Of a stretch of 64,000 bases of DNA, positions 33,474-43,107 are shown piece after piece. Under the pieces are notes generated by a model, which made no database searches, was not told where the DNA came from, and saw only the letters and a program-made list of their open reading frames with translations. Location: assembly GCA_964482435.1 (NCBI GenBank), contig CAYZXL010000014.1, forward strand, positions 1 through 64,000, given 5' to 3'. Position 1 is the stretch's first letter. Each line of letters begins with the position of its first letter. A program made the position numbers and the translations under genes. The DNA is from CAYZXL01 sp964482435 (GTDB taxonomy: Bacteria; Auribacterota; JABMQX01).

Positions 33474-36400
33474 TTATCTCGAAATGACGCGATAGAAACG
33501 TTGCCGATTGCCGGCAGGGAGCGTCCCGGACCACGCCGTTGCGATGATGGGCCAGTCTGTCCCCTCGGCATCCACCCAGACGGGGTTATTCAGATCGTCG
33601 GTATATTGCACGGCGTAATAGCCCGTCCCGAACCTCTCCCACGTCAGGGTAAGTACGTTGCCGCCAGAGATGCGAGCGGAGCCTATCCTCGCCCTCTCAA
33701 GTCGCCTGCCCGAGACTACGACATTATCAATAGCCCACCAGAAATCGTTCTGCGTGTTGTAAAAATGCCAGCGGAGCTTGACCTTTTTCCCGTCGGCGAG
33801 CGACGAGACGTCGAGCGACAACGGAATTGTCGAACTCTGGTCTCCGGAGGAGCGGTCGTGCGCGAAAACTGTGAACCAGTCGGACCACGCTTTCGAATCG
33901 TCGTCGCAAAAGGAGAGGTCAAAGTCGGTAGTCTGAAGGTCGCCATCGGTGTCATCCTCGTCAATGTTGATATGGCTCGAGAAATCCACGCCGACGCCTT
34001 CGTAGCCGGTGCAGTCTATTTCAGGCGAGATGAGCTGCTCGTCGAGAGGGGCACCCGGCGCGAAATCGCCGTTGGAAACCATGTAATTCCCGGTCATGCC
34101 GGGGAGGTCCGGTCCCGGCTCGTGAGGTTGGGTAGTGAGCGGACCGCTCGCAGTGTCCCAGAGTTGCCACGCGCCTAAAGAAGAACTCCCGGAGAGAATT
34201 GTCCAGCCCCCGGAAGAAGTAACCTGGGAGGTCTCTGAGTAGCCCTCGAAATCCTCTGCAAAAATGACCTTTTGCCCGTCGAGCTCCCAGTCGTAACCGA
34301 GGGCAATCAGGTCGTAATCGGCATTCCCGGCCGCAAGCCTCATTCTCAAGACGTGCCTGCCGGGACCAGAAAAGAACGGTTGCAGGGAATAGTACGTCCA
34401 GTCGCGCCAACCGCCGGGAGTATTGTAGATGATGGTCCCGACCGGCTTTTCGTCCCACAAAAACTCGATGGTCGCGGCGACCGCGCCGCTCGTCGAGCCG
34501 CGGTAAGCCAGCTTAACATATCCGGCGACCAGCACGTCGAACGTGTACCTCCACCAGTCGCCTGTCGTCGAGTAGCCCATGAACCAGCCGCTTGCCGCTT
34601 CGCCGGGACGGATGTCCACCTGGTCCTGTGGGCGGTACGTGTTGGTTCTTGTCTCGTTCTGATAGAAATAATCGAGGCCAGAGTCCACTTCGTCAGCGCT
34701 GGAGGCTCCTGTGGCGGCGGGTGCGTTCGGCCCACCGGGGAATCGCCCTCCGGCGTAGTCGTAGTCTTCTGCCTCCCGAATTTCCATGTGCGGGGCACTT
34801 TGCGGAAATGTCGCCGTGCAGGAGGCGAGCAGGGTCTGAACTCCCGTGGGGCTTTCCGCACAGACTTTATAGACGTACGTTGCACCGGGTTGGACCGTGG
34901 TGTCAACAAAGGGGCTTTGCCGCCTCGGGCCGGAAACGTCGGTCCAGTTTTTCCCGTCGGAGCTGCGGTACACGTGATAAGCAAGGACGCCTTGCGAGTT
35001 GGCAAGCCACGATACGGTCGCCCCGACGAGCATCTCGACAGAAACAGACTGCGGAGGTGAGGGCACGGGATAAAGACTCGTTTGGCCGAAGGTGGGCTGG
35101 TTTGTGACATCACCGTAGAAGAGGTTACCGCTAAAAGCGAGGGGACCTGTCGTCGTCCCCGGAATAACCAGTAGGTAGCTGAAGGTCGCGTTAGCTATCT
35201 TGTCGGAAGAAAGAGTCCAGAACAGAGTGCCGGGAACCGAGCCGTCTCCTCCGCCGGAATCAAGCAAACTGAGATTCCGCGGGAAATATTCGATGAGGAG
35301 TATAGTGTCGGTGATTGTGGGCGTATTCACGTCAAGGTGAAGGGAAACGAGGTGGGTTGCGCCGGGAATGTAGTGCGTGCCCAGTTCCCGGGAACAGACA
35401 ATCCTTCCCTCGGCGGCGCTTTCTGCCGGGCCAATTTCAGAAGACCAGTCCTCCGGAACACCGGCCGCTCCAGGCTGGTACAGGATGACCCGGTCAATTC
35501 GGTATCCGTCCTCCCGGCAGCGGATGTTGAGGGTGTAGGTTCCGGGAGCGGAAAAACTCAGAGGCTCGGACTGGCGGCTCGGCGCCCAGACCCAGGTGTT
35601 GTAGGTGCCGGAATTGTCAAACTCTGCGCCGACCTGCTTCCCATTGATGCCCGTGAAACAGGAGTTGTTGCTCCCCCCTTCGTGGCCGCCGCCGTGAGGA
35701 ACGAATCGCCGCAGCTTCACAAAGTAGTTGCCGGTGTGACGCACTTTGACGTCGTAGCAAATCTCTGCGGCGTCCTGCCAGGTTCTTGTGTTTGCGGCGC
35801 CAGGCTTGTCGGGGACCTCAACGTAAGTTGGCTGCCCCTCGACGACGCGCCACATGCCACGGTCGTCGGTTCGGCGGTTAATGGAGGTATAATTCTCAGC
35901 TTCGATTACGATAAGACCGGATTTTTCGAGGTGAGCCATAGTGCTCAACGTGTTCTTAACAAGGACCGTCACCGTGTCGCTGCTTATGCTGTCAGCGCGG
36001 CCAAGACCGTCGTCCACCTGAAGCTGAAAAGTGAGCCTTTCTGAGAAGTTCGAAACATAGGGAGCCGTGAAAGACGGCCGGAGGGAACCCCCATCAGTGA
36101 GCGCAACGGTGGGCCCGCTCATTTGAGTCCATTGACAGCCGATTGTGCCGGACATGGTCCGGGACGCCGTGCCGTCGAGCTGAACGGAAGTGCCTTCCGG
36201 TGCAGCGAGGTCAGAACCGGCGTTCGCTTTTGTAACGATATTCCGAATGACTATCTCGACTTCGTCCGTCTTCTCGTCAAAGGCATCGCTCGCGGTCAGC
36301 GTAAAGAACAAGGGTGTATCCTGATCAACGCCGGGGGCAGTGAAGCTGGCGAGAGGTGAGTCGGCGTTTTGGAGGACGACGGGTGGAGACCCGCCTGTTT

Positions 36401-38216
36401 GCTGCCAATGGTATTGAACGATGGGACCTCTCGTCGAAAAGGAATGCCTTGCGTCGAGAAATGCGGTGCTTCGTTCGTCAAAAGCTCGGTCCAGCCCGTA
36501 AACGGTCAGCGCGTCGCGGTTCTGGTTGCCATAGACCTCCAGTTCGGCGATAGAAGTGAAGCCAGCGATTCCACCGGGCGTCCCGTAAATCCGGATGCTC
36601 CTGGCGAGAACGGGCTTGAAGGTTATGTCGAACCGGGAATACGGTTTTCTGCCGGAACGGGAATCCGTGAAATCGTAAGGCGGATTTATCTCGACCTTGG
36701 GGGCTTCCCTCCAGGAGGTTCCATCGTCGCTGACCTGCACGGTGAGGCTTGTCCACCAGCCGCCGTCGTCGAAATGCTGTCCCTCGTAATAGACGATGCG
36801 GTCGAAGTATAGCGCCTCAGGCCAACTGTAGCCAAACCAGTCCTCGTCGAGGGTCTTGTAATTGTCGAATGTGTCGTAATTCTCCTCGATGTTCCCGTTC
36901 ATGATGGCGTTAAGGTTTTTCAGCCCGCCGCCTGTCGGGGCGGTCACCAGGGCAATCGGCGTGGCATCGGAGCGAAGGGCGAGGTTTGGCATGGCAGTGA
37001 GGCTGATTTCATTTGAAGGCGGCCCTTCGTATGGCGGGAACGAGTTCCTGGCAGAGACCACGTAAAAGTAGGTGGTTCCCTCATCGAGATATTCGTCAAT
37101 GACCGTGGTGTCCTCGACGGAAGGCCTGATCGTCTGGAACGCGGACCTTTCGCCGTTCGGGGGCTGTTCGGCTCTCTTCACGACGTACGAGTCGGCGTCG
37201 AGAAGCGATTGCCAGTGAAGGGTTGCGGAGAGGTTGCCCGGCTCGGCGCGGAGGTTGCCGGGGGGAAGAATCGGCGAGTTCTTCGCACGCACCGCCACAC
37301 GCGTGACGGCGGAATCCTTGCTGCTCGAGCTATAAACAGTCAGTCGAAAGGTTAGCACCGCGCCGATGTCAAGCTGCGGAGCGACGAATCTCGCAGTCGC
37401 TTGGTTGGCATTGGCAATGACGACTCGTGGCTCGTCGCCGAGAATCACTTGTTCCCATCGAAACGCGATCGCGTTCCATGATTTTGTTCCGTCGAGCAGT
37501 ACTGTGTCGCCTTCATGGCAGGTTTGCTCAGCCGGAGGAACAGCCACCGTCGAGGCTTCAAGCTCCGGTATGTGAAAGTCGCCGAAGGTCGCCGCCGCTA
37601 AAACGCCGCTGAGATGACTCGTCAGGCAGATGCCAACGAGGACAGGGTCGGACATCACAAGAAAGTGGGTATTCTGGGCGGGTCTGACCCAGGATTTTCC
37701 GTCCTCACTGTACCAGCCCGTGAATTCATCCCCGTTGCGTGCGATACGCAGCCAGACAGGATAGGAGAGGGGATTGGGCGGCTCGGACGCTCCAGTCCAC
37801 GAGGCAGATGAGTTGGGGTTGTCTCTCCACTGAAAAGCAACTCCGTTGTCTCGCGTCGCAACCAGATAAACGTCTTTTGAGCCGGGCGATAGGTCCTGGC
37901 GAACCATAATCCCGGCTTTCGACCACGAATGCGGCCAGCGCCCCCTCGGGTCGTCCACGCGAACCGAAACTGAGAAATCCCCGGACATTTCCACGTGGAG
38001 GAATCGGAAATCATCCTCTGTGTCCCAAATGTCGTGACCATCAGCGCTTACGGTGTAAACATCAAGCTTCGGATCATAGACCGTGCTGCCCGCCTGAATG
38101 TCGCGGCCTAATATGTCCTCGGACGTGAAGGGATACTCCACCCCGAAACAGATTGAGGTTAGAAGAGGGCTCAGTGTGATGAGCGCAACCAGAACGCGCA
38201 CGCTGAAATCCATCAT
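33474..38216 (-). CDS. Very large secreted multidomain carbohydrate-binding protein
   Basis: This protein of about 1580 residues starts at ATG38216 (MMDFSVRVLVALITLSPLLTS signal peptide); in-frame ATG38288 adds 24 residues. Domains in approximate order: DUF1349-like concanavalin fold (20-210), PKD/Ig-like (215-315), Fn3 (318-405), F5/8-type C (410-562), two PKD-like (565-765), CBM6-like with IVIEAENY (770-925), cohesin-like beta domain (938-1045), Fn3 (1050-1135), second CBM6-like (1145-1290), MAM-like with FAEDFEGY (1317-1500), and a C-terminal module ending YYAVQYTDDLNNPVW...FYRV. No catalytic domain is recognised, so binding or adhesion to polysaccharide is the likely role. Confidence 0.82.
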   Translation of the reverse strand: MMDFSVRVLVALITLSPLLTSICFGVEYPFTSEDILGRDIQAGSTVYDPKLDVYTVSADGHDIWDTEDDFRFLHVEMSGDFSVSVRVDDPRGRWPHSWSKAGIMVRQDLSPGSKDVYLVATRDNGVAFQWRDNPNSSASWTGASEPPNPLSYPVWLRIARNGDEFTGWYSEDGKSWVRPAQNTHFLVMSDPVLVGICLTSHLSGVLAAATFGDFHIPELEASTVAVPPAEQTCHEGDTVLLDGTKSWNAIAFRWEQVILGDEPRVVIANANQATARFVAPQLDIGAVLTFRLTVYSSSSKDSAVTRVAVRAKNSPILPPGNLRAEPGNLSATLHWQSLLDADSYVVKRAEQPPNGERSAFQTIRPSVEDTTVIDEYLDEGTTYFYVVSARNSFPPYEGPPSNEISLTAMPNLALRSDATPIALVTAPTGGGLKNLNAIMNGNIEENYDTFDNYKTLDEDWFGYSWPEALYFDRIVYYEGQHFDDGGWWTSLTVQVSDDGTSWREAPKVEINPPYDFTDSRSGRKPYSRFDITFKPVLARSIRIYGTPGGIAGFTSIAELEVYGNQNRDALTVYGLDRAFDERSTAFLDARHSFSTRGPIVQYHWQQTGGSPPVVLQNADSPLASFTAPGVDQDTPLFFTLTASDAFDEKTDEVEIVIRNIVTKANAGSDLAAPEGTSVQLDGTASRTMSGTIGCQWTQMSGPTVALTDGGSLRPSFTAPYVSNFSERLTFQLQVDDGLGRADSISSDTVTVLVKNTLSTMAHLEKSGLIVIEAENYTSINRRTDDRGMWRVVEGQPTYVEVPDKPGAANTRTWQDAAEICYDVKVRHTGNYFVKLRRFVPHGGGHEGGSNNSCFTGINGKQVGAEFDNSGTYNTWVWAPSRQSEPLSFSAPGTYTLNIRCREDGYRIDRVILYQPGAAGVPEDWSSEIGPAESAAEGRIVCSRELGTHYIPGATHLVSLHLDVNTPTITDTILLIEYFPRNLSLLDSGGGDGSVPGTLFWTLSSDKIANATFSYLLVIPGTTTGPLAFSGNLFYGDVTNQPTFGQTSLYPVPSPPQSVSVEMLVGATVSWLANSQGVLAYHVYRSSDGKNWTDVSGPRRQSPFVDTTVQPGATYVYKVCAESPTGVQTLLASCTATFPQSAPHMEIREAEDYDYAGGRFPGGPNAPAATGASSADEVDSGLDYFYQNETRTNTYRPQDQVDIRPGEAASGWFMGYSTTGDWWRYTFDVLVAGYVKLAYRGSTSGAVAATIEFLWDEKPVGTIIYNTPGGWRDWTYYSLQPFFSGPGRHVLRMRLAAGNADYDLIALGYDWELDGQKVIFAEDFEGYSETSQVTSSGGWTILSGSSSLGAWQLWDTASGPLTTQPHEPGPDLPGMTGNYMVSNGDFAPGAPLDEQLISPEIDCTGYEGVGVDFSSHINIDEDDTDGDLQTTDFDLSFCDDDSKAWSDWFTVFAHDRSSGDQSSTIPLSLDVSSLADGKKVKLRWHFYNTQNDFWWAIDNVVVSGRRLERARIGSARISGGNVLTLTWERFGTGYYAVQYTDDLNNPVWVDAEGTDWPIIATAWSGTLPAGNRQRFYRVISR

Positions 38217-38825
38217 TTTTTGGGCAAATACTGTTGGGGAATCTGTCCGCAAGCGGCCGATATTGCCGTCGCCTGGCTTCAGGCGCAACGGGCTGACCGT
38301 AGGCTATGCGCTTCCCGAAGGATACTATAGCACAAAAAAGGAGGGTCGGGCAGTGGGCTGGACGGCTCGTGAGGCGGAGTAATGCCATTCGGAAATGTCG
38401 GAACACCCCTTCCCGCTCTCACCTATTTCCCCTCTCCAACGCCCGGGGTCGGTTTCCGGGGTCCACCCGTAGGGCTGAGCCGGCCCACCGTGGAACTGGA
38501 GCGCTAACTGCCACTCTGGGAATGGCCATGGGGATGTATAGGGGAACATTTTCACCAGCACCTGCCCAAAGCCATCGTTCCCCCGGAGACCATGACACCC
38601 GTTGTGCTTTCGGTTTTGCCGTTATGGCAGGCGTTGCAGGCGCCTGGGGCTGCATTCTCAAGACAGAAGCGGCAAAAGAAGGGGGGAGCAGAGTCCCTTT
38701 TTCAGCAACGGAACAAGGATACTCCCGAACTACAGCCTCACCTCACCGCATTCCTTCGCTTGCACTCCCCACTGTAATGGTATATAAGTTGTGCGTGCGG
38801 GAAAAGGTTAAGATGTTCCAAATCC
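38217..38825. other. Divergent intergenic region without recognised gene
   Basis: About 600 bases between two divergent genes. Small open frames here lack ribosome sites and family motifs. A TGGTATATAAG at 38778-38788 is a possible extended -10 for the downstream plus-strand gene (about 45 bases before ATG38826). Nothing else is recognised. Confidence 0.45.
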
Positions 38826-40742
38826 ATGTTCGGGGAAAGGCAGAAAGTGAGCCGGAAGATATGTCCTACCGGAAAAGGGAGGAGCAAACAACAAAGGCCG
38901 GCCCGGGACGTTGAAGTTTCTTATGCTCAGGCGGTAAACCGCCGCACCGTTCGCCGAAGGGCCGCGCGGCTGGCCGCAGGCATATGCGCCATCATTGCCA
39001 TCGGCCTTTCTGCATTGTCTCTGTACACGAACATAAGGGATAAAGGCACTCCGGACTCGCTGTGCCCATTATCCGTTGAGCAGGCCCCAGGCCCACCCGC
39101 CGCGGAGCCCCTGCCTTCCGTGGACTCCGGACATATCTTTACAGACGTCGCCGAAGAAGCGGGCGTCAACTTCCGGCACACGACGGGGCAGGAGACTCGC
39201 CGAATGCTCTACCCCGAAATCATGGGTGCGGGCGTGATTCTGTTTGATTACGACGGCGACGGCGACCTCGACGTTTATTTCCTGAACGGCAATTACCTGA
39301 AAGGCAAAAAACCAGACCCACAGCTCACCAATGTCCTTTATCGAAACGATACTGCCGACGGAAGATGGCATTTTACTGACGTTACCGAGGAAGCTGGCGT
39401 CTGCGACAGCGGCTACGGCCAGGGAGGAGAAGCCGCCGACTTCGATAACGACGGCGACCAGGACCTGTACGTCACGAATCTCGGGCCGAACGTTTATTAC
39501 CGCAACGAAGGAAACGGGAAGTTCACCCGCACATCCCTCTTGGCCCACGAGGGATGGGGGCAGTGCGCCGCCGCGTTGGACTACGATAATGACGGCGACT
39601 TGGACCTCTACCTCGTCAATTACCTGACCTACGACCCTGCCCGGGAGGACCTGGGCCGGGTCATTTTCGATGGACAACTTTTTCACGACTACATGGGACC
39701 GCAGAATTATGACGGGAGTCCCGACGTTCTATATCGCAACGACGGCGACGGCAGTTTCACCGACGTCACGAAAGAGGTAGGACTGGATGTGCCGCCGGGA
39801 AAAGGAATGGGCCTGGGGGTCGCTGATTTCGATAACGACGGCGACCCGGACATCTTTGTCAACTACTTTTTCGTTAACGAGGGTGGTAAGTTCGTCGAGC
39901 GCGGAGTGGAGGTGGGGGTGGCGGCCAGCAATGACGGGAATCTGGAATCCTCCATGGGGGTGGATGTGGCGGACGTGGATAACGATGGACTCCTCGACAT
40001 CATGGTCCCGTGCCGATCCGCCGAAATCCATACGCTATATTACAACCAGTGGCCGCTCTTTTACGAGAACCCTGTCCGAAGCGGCCTCGACAGAGCGACC
40101 CTCGGGTACACCGGCTTCAGCCCGCACTTCCTCGACTACGACAACGACGGGGATATGGACCTGTTCATATCTACCGGAAGCGTCCTCACCTCGAAGTCGG
40201 CCATTGTCAAAGGCCTGACAAGACCGGAACATTTCCACGAGCGCTACGCGGAGCCAGACCTTCTCCTCGAAAACGACGGCACGGGCTTTTTCCGGCGGGT
40301 CCCACCGCAGAATGCAGGGCCCCATTTTCGGCGTCGGACAATCTCCCGCGGCGCAGCAACCGGTGACCTGGATAACGACGGAGACATTGACATGGTAATC
40401 AGCATTCCGGAAGGGCGGGCTGTTCTGCTTCGCAACGATAACAAAGGCGGGCACTGGTTGACTTTGCGGTTAATAGGCACAAAGAGCAATCGAGACGCCA
40501 TTGGCGCGCGAGTGACCGCTCGCACGGGTGGCAAAACGCAGTACCACTGTGCGAGGGGAGGCGGAGGCTATCTATCTGTGAACGACCGTCGGGTTCACCT
40601 TGGTCTGGGGACTGCAACGACTGTGGATCGAATTGAGATTGTCTGGCCCTCGGGGACGAGGCAAGTTCTCGAAAACGTACCCGCCGACCAATTTCTCACC
40701 GTCGAGGAACCGGCCACAGGCGGGACGGAGCGGGGACCGTGA
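38826..40742 (+). CDS. FG-GAP/VCBS-repeat protein with ASPIC/UnbV domain
   Basis: This 638-residue protein has a basic N-terminus and one membrane helix (about 48-70), so the rest is exported. Seven calcium-type FG-GAP/VCBS motifs are visible, such as FDYDGDGDLDVYF, DFDNDGDQDLYV, DYDNDGDLDLYL, DFDNDGDPDIFV, DVDNDGLLDIMV, DYDNDGDMDLFI and DLDNDGDIDMVI, giving a beta-propeller. The C-terminus has the ASPIC/UnbV module (IGARVTARTGGKTQYHCARGGGGYLSVNDRRVHLGLG). This is the 'CRTAC' type often found in planctomycetes and Acidobacteria; its function is not established. Its stop overlaps the next gene by 4 bases (GTGA). The start codon is uncertain. Confidence 0.88.
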   Translation: MFGERQKVSRKICPTGKGRSKQQRPARDVEVSYAQAVNRRTVRRRAARLAAGICAIIAIGLSALSLYTNIRDKGTPDSLCPLSVEQAPGPPAAEPLPSVDSGHIFTDVAEEAGVNFRHTTGQETRRMLYPEIMGAGVILFDYDGDGDLDVYFLNGNYLKGKKPDPQLTNVLYRNDTADGRWHFTDVTEEAGVCDSGYGQGGEAADFDNDGDQDLYVTNLGPNVYYRNEGNGKFTRTSLLAHEGWGQCAAALDYDNDGDLDLYLVNYLTYDPAREDLGRVIFDGQLFHDYMGPQNYDGSPDVLYRNDGDGSFTDVTKEVGLDVPPGKGMGLGVADFDNDGDPDIFVNYFFVNEGGKFVERGVEVGVAASNDGNLESSMGVDVADVDNDGLLDIMVPCRSAEIHTLYYNQWPLFYENPVRSGLDRATLGYTGFSPHFLDYDNDGDMDLFISTGSVLTSKSAIVKGLTRPEHFHERYAEPDLLLENDGTGFFRRVPPQNAGPHFRRRTISRGAATGDLDNDGDIDMVISIPEGRAVLLRNDNKGGHWLTLRLIGTKSNRDAIGARVTARTGGKTQYHCARGGGGYLSVNDRRVHLGLGTATTVDRIEIVWPSGTRQVLENVPADQFLTVEEPATGGTERGP

Positions 40743-41548
40743 AGAGGAGTCTTATCCTCGCTTTTGCTTTCCTCATTGTGACCCTCACGGCCTTCAATTG
40801 CCGTCGGTCCTCCGACCACTCCCCGTCTCCAGCGCAGCTCTGGAAGCCCAAAGAAGGCACTTCGTACACAGGCGGCTTGCCAAACGAAATCATCTGGTTG
40901 AAGGACGGAGCAGAAATGGTCCTCGTCCCGGCCGGTGAATTCCTTTACGGCGAGGAGAAAGAAACCAGAGGCCTTACCTCATTCTACATGGATAAATATC
41001 CGGTTACCAACGAGCGCTACCGGAAATTTGTCAGAGCCACTGGACATAACGCGCCTTATCTGGATGAAATGGCGGCAAAACCTTTCAACTGGAGACGAGA
41101 TAGGTACCTGAAGGGAAAAGAAAAATACCCGGTGGTGCTCGTTGACTGGCACGACGCCGCAGCTTTCTCCAGATGGGCAGGAAAAACCCTCCCCACCGAA
41201 GAGCAATGGGAGAAGGCTGCAAGGGGAACCGACGGACGGGCCTATCCCTGGGGCGAAGAATTTGACGAGAAAAAATGCAATTGCTGGCTGACAGGCATTG
41301 AAACCGTAACGTCTGCGGACCGGTTTCCCTCCGGAGCGTCTCCCTACGGCTGCCTGGACATGGCAGGAAATGTCTGGGAGTGGACGAGTACACGCAGAAA
41401 CGGGCTGTATGTGTTACGCGGTGGGTCATTCTTCGAGGGGGACGTCTTCGTTCGCTGCCACACGACGAAGGCGCTCCGACCCTGGGCGAAACCCCACTCG
41501 AAGAAAGTAAACGGCGGTTTCCGCTCCTGCTACGTCCTTCGCCAGTGA
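40739..41548 (+). CDS. Exported formylglycine-generating-enzyme-like (SUMF1) protein
   Basis: This 269-residue protein begins at GTG40739, coupled to the UnbV-type gene. A hydrophobic signal (LILAFAFLIVTLTAFNC) comes first; the cysteine could be lipidated, but the lipobox is poor. The FGE-sulfatase domain (about 55-269) shows MVLVPAGEFLYGEE, FYMDKYPVTNERYRKFV, PVVLVDWHDAAAFSRWAGKTLPTEEQWEKAARG, YPWGEEFD, MAGNVWEWTS and LRGGSFFEGDVFVRCHTT. Only one cysteine stands in the catalytic region (VRCHTT) where true bacterial FGEs have a pair, so it is probably a non-oxidase family member. Confidence 0.87.
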   Translation: MKRSLILAFAFLIVTLTAFNCRRSSDHSPSPAQLWKPKEGTSYTGGLPNEIIWLKDGAEMVLVPAGEFLYGEEKETRGLTSFYMDKYPVTNERYRKFVRATGHNAPYLDEMAAKPFNWRRDRYLKGKEKYPVVLVDWHDAAAFSRWAGKTLPTEEQWEKAARGTDGRAYPWGEEFDEKKCNCWLTGIETVTSADRFPSGASPYGCLDMAGNVWEWTSTRRNGLYVLRGGSFFEGDVFVRCHTTKALRPWAKPHSKKVNGGFRSCYVLRQ

Positions 41549-41817
41549 TAAAGCCCTCGCGGTGAGCGGCCCTGCAGGATTTTTTTCAACGAACCGCATC
41601 GCCGTTGCGTGTGAACTTGAGGGCGCGTTATCCTCTTGACTTGAAATGGCGCGGCTGCCTCTTCGGGCTACGGCCCAAGAGGCCATCCTTGCAGGGGCTC
41701 CTGTTGCCACACAAGGGCGAACAACGGTTGGAAACGACGCAGTCGTGCCAAGCTCCAGCTCCGTTTCCATGGCAATATGAAGAGACCTTTGCCAGAAAAA
41801 CAGAAGGGATTGATACC

Positions 41818-43107
41818 ATGAATAACCAGAAATCGAACCGCCGCGAGTTCATCAAAAGAAGCCTTCTAACCGGCGCAGGAGCCCTTGTCGCCACATCCGT
41901 GTTTCGGTCGCGCGGCTTGAGCCGGGTGCTCGGCGCGAGCGACCGAATCAACGTCGGCTTGATTGGCTGTGGTGGGCGAATGGGCGGTCTGGTCCGCGAG
42001 GTGAAAAATGCTGACGCCAACGCGATGGTAATAGCGATTTGCGACGTGTGGAAGCAGCAGCGCGATTTGTGGACCACTCACATCGAGAACATATTCGGGG
42101 CCAAACCGCAAGCGTTTGCCGACTATCGCAAGCTTCTGGAAACGGGGGACGTTGACGCCGTCGTCATTGCCACCCCCGACCACCAGCATTGCGGCCAGGT
42201 AACCGGCGCCGCGCAAGCGGGGAAGCACGTCTATGTCGAGAAACCAATCGCTCCGTCTCTGGAGAGCCTGGAGGCGCTGAACAGGTGTTACGATGTCGTC
42301 AAGAAATCCGGCATAGTCATCCAGCACGGCACCCAGGGCAGCAGCGCCGAGGGAACGTTCGCTTTGAGAAAGTTCTTCGCCGAGGGCAAGCTCGGGAAGC
42401 TCTTCCGCATCGAGTCCACAATCAGTCTTCCTCGGCCGTACTGGAACGATTACACCGGGCCCCAAAAGGAAGAGGAAACGGACTGGAGAGCGTTCCTTTA
42501 CGGCAAGGCGCTTCGGCCTTTTGACCCGGACCAGCACGCGGCATGGATGGGCTACGAGGATTTTTCCAGTGGCCCGATCGGCGGCTGGATGTCTCATTTC
42601 AGCAACTTCGTCCACGCTGTGACGGGCTGCGAATGTCCGGTCGCTGCAACTGCTTTCGGGGGCATCTATGCGCCGACAAGCGACCGGCGTCGGACCGCAC
42701 CCGACAATGTCGTCGTGATTCTGGAATACTCTGAGGGCTTCTATACTCAATTCGTCACCCACTTCGGGAGCTCATGGAACACCGACACGACCCTCTTCAT
42801 GCTCGAGAAAGGCATGGTGCAAGCCCGCTTTGGACACAACCCGGGAAACCCCGTTTACTCGAGCAAAGGAGTCAATGACAGCATCCCCGAAGGAAACCTT
42901 CTGGAAAAAGAGCCGCCCGACCCCGCCACGGCGCACATGGCAAACTGGTTTGACTCCATCCGCAAAGGAAGTCGAGCGAATGCCGACATGGAGATGGGCT
43001 ATAAACAGGGCGTTGCAGTCGTCATGGGCGACGCAGCCCATCGGCTCGCCCGGAAGGTCGTCTTTGACAAGCAGAAGCGCGAAATCCGACCCGCAGTGCC
43101 ATCCTGA
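41818..43107 (+). CDS. TAT-exported Gfo/Idh/MocA family oxidoreductase
   Basis: This 429-residue protein starts at ATG41818, with a twin-arginine signal SNRREFIKRSLLTGAGALVA (R8-R9). The Rossmann motif INVGLIGCGGRMGG follows (44-57). AVVIATPDHQH and the conserved EKP (141-143, HVYVEKPIAPS) are present, as in NAD(P)-dependent sugar dehydrogenases. Exported enzymes of this family are abundant in planctomycetes and Verrucomicrobia, where they act on sugars in the periplasm with a tightly bound cofactor. Substrate cannot be told from sequence. An upstream open frame to 41605 lacks features and is not part of the gene. Confidence 0.9.
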   Translation: MNNQKSNRREFIKRSLLTGAGALVATSVFRSRGLSRVLGASDRINVGLIGCGGRMGGLVREVKNADANAMVIAICDVWKQQRDLWTTHIENIFGAKPQAFADYRKLLETGDVDAVVIATPDHQHCGQVTGAAQAGKHVYVEKPIAPSLESLEALNRCYDVVKKSGIVIQHGTQGSSAEGTFALRKFFAEGKLGKLFRIESTISLPRPYWNDYTGPQKEEETDWRAFLYGKALRPFDPDQHAAWMGYEDFSSGPIGGWMSHFSNFVHAVTGCECPVAATAFGGIYAPTSDRRRTAPDNVVVILEYSEGFYTQFVTHFGSSWNTDTTLFMLEKGMVQARFGHNPGNPVYSSKGVNDSIPEGNLLEKEPPDPATAHMANWFDSIRKGSRANADMEMGYKQGVAVVMGDAAHRLARKVVFDKQKREIRPAVPS

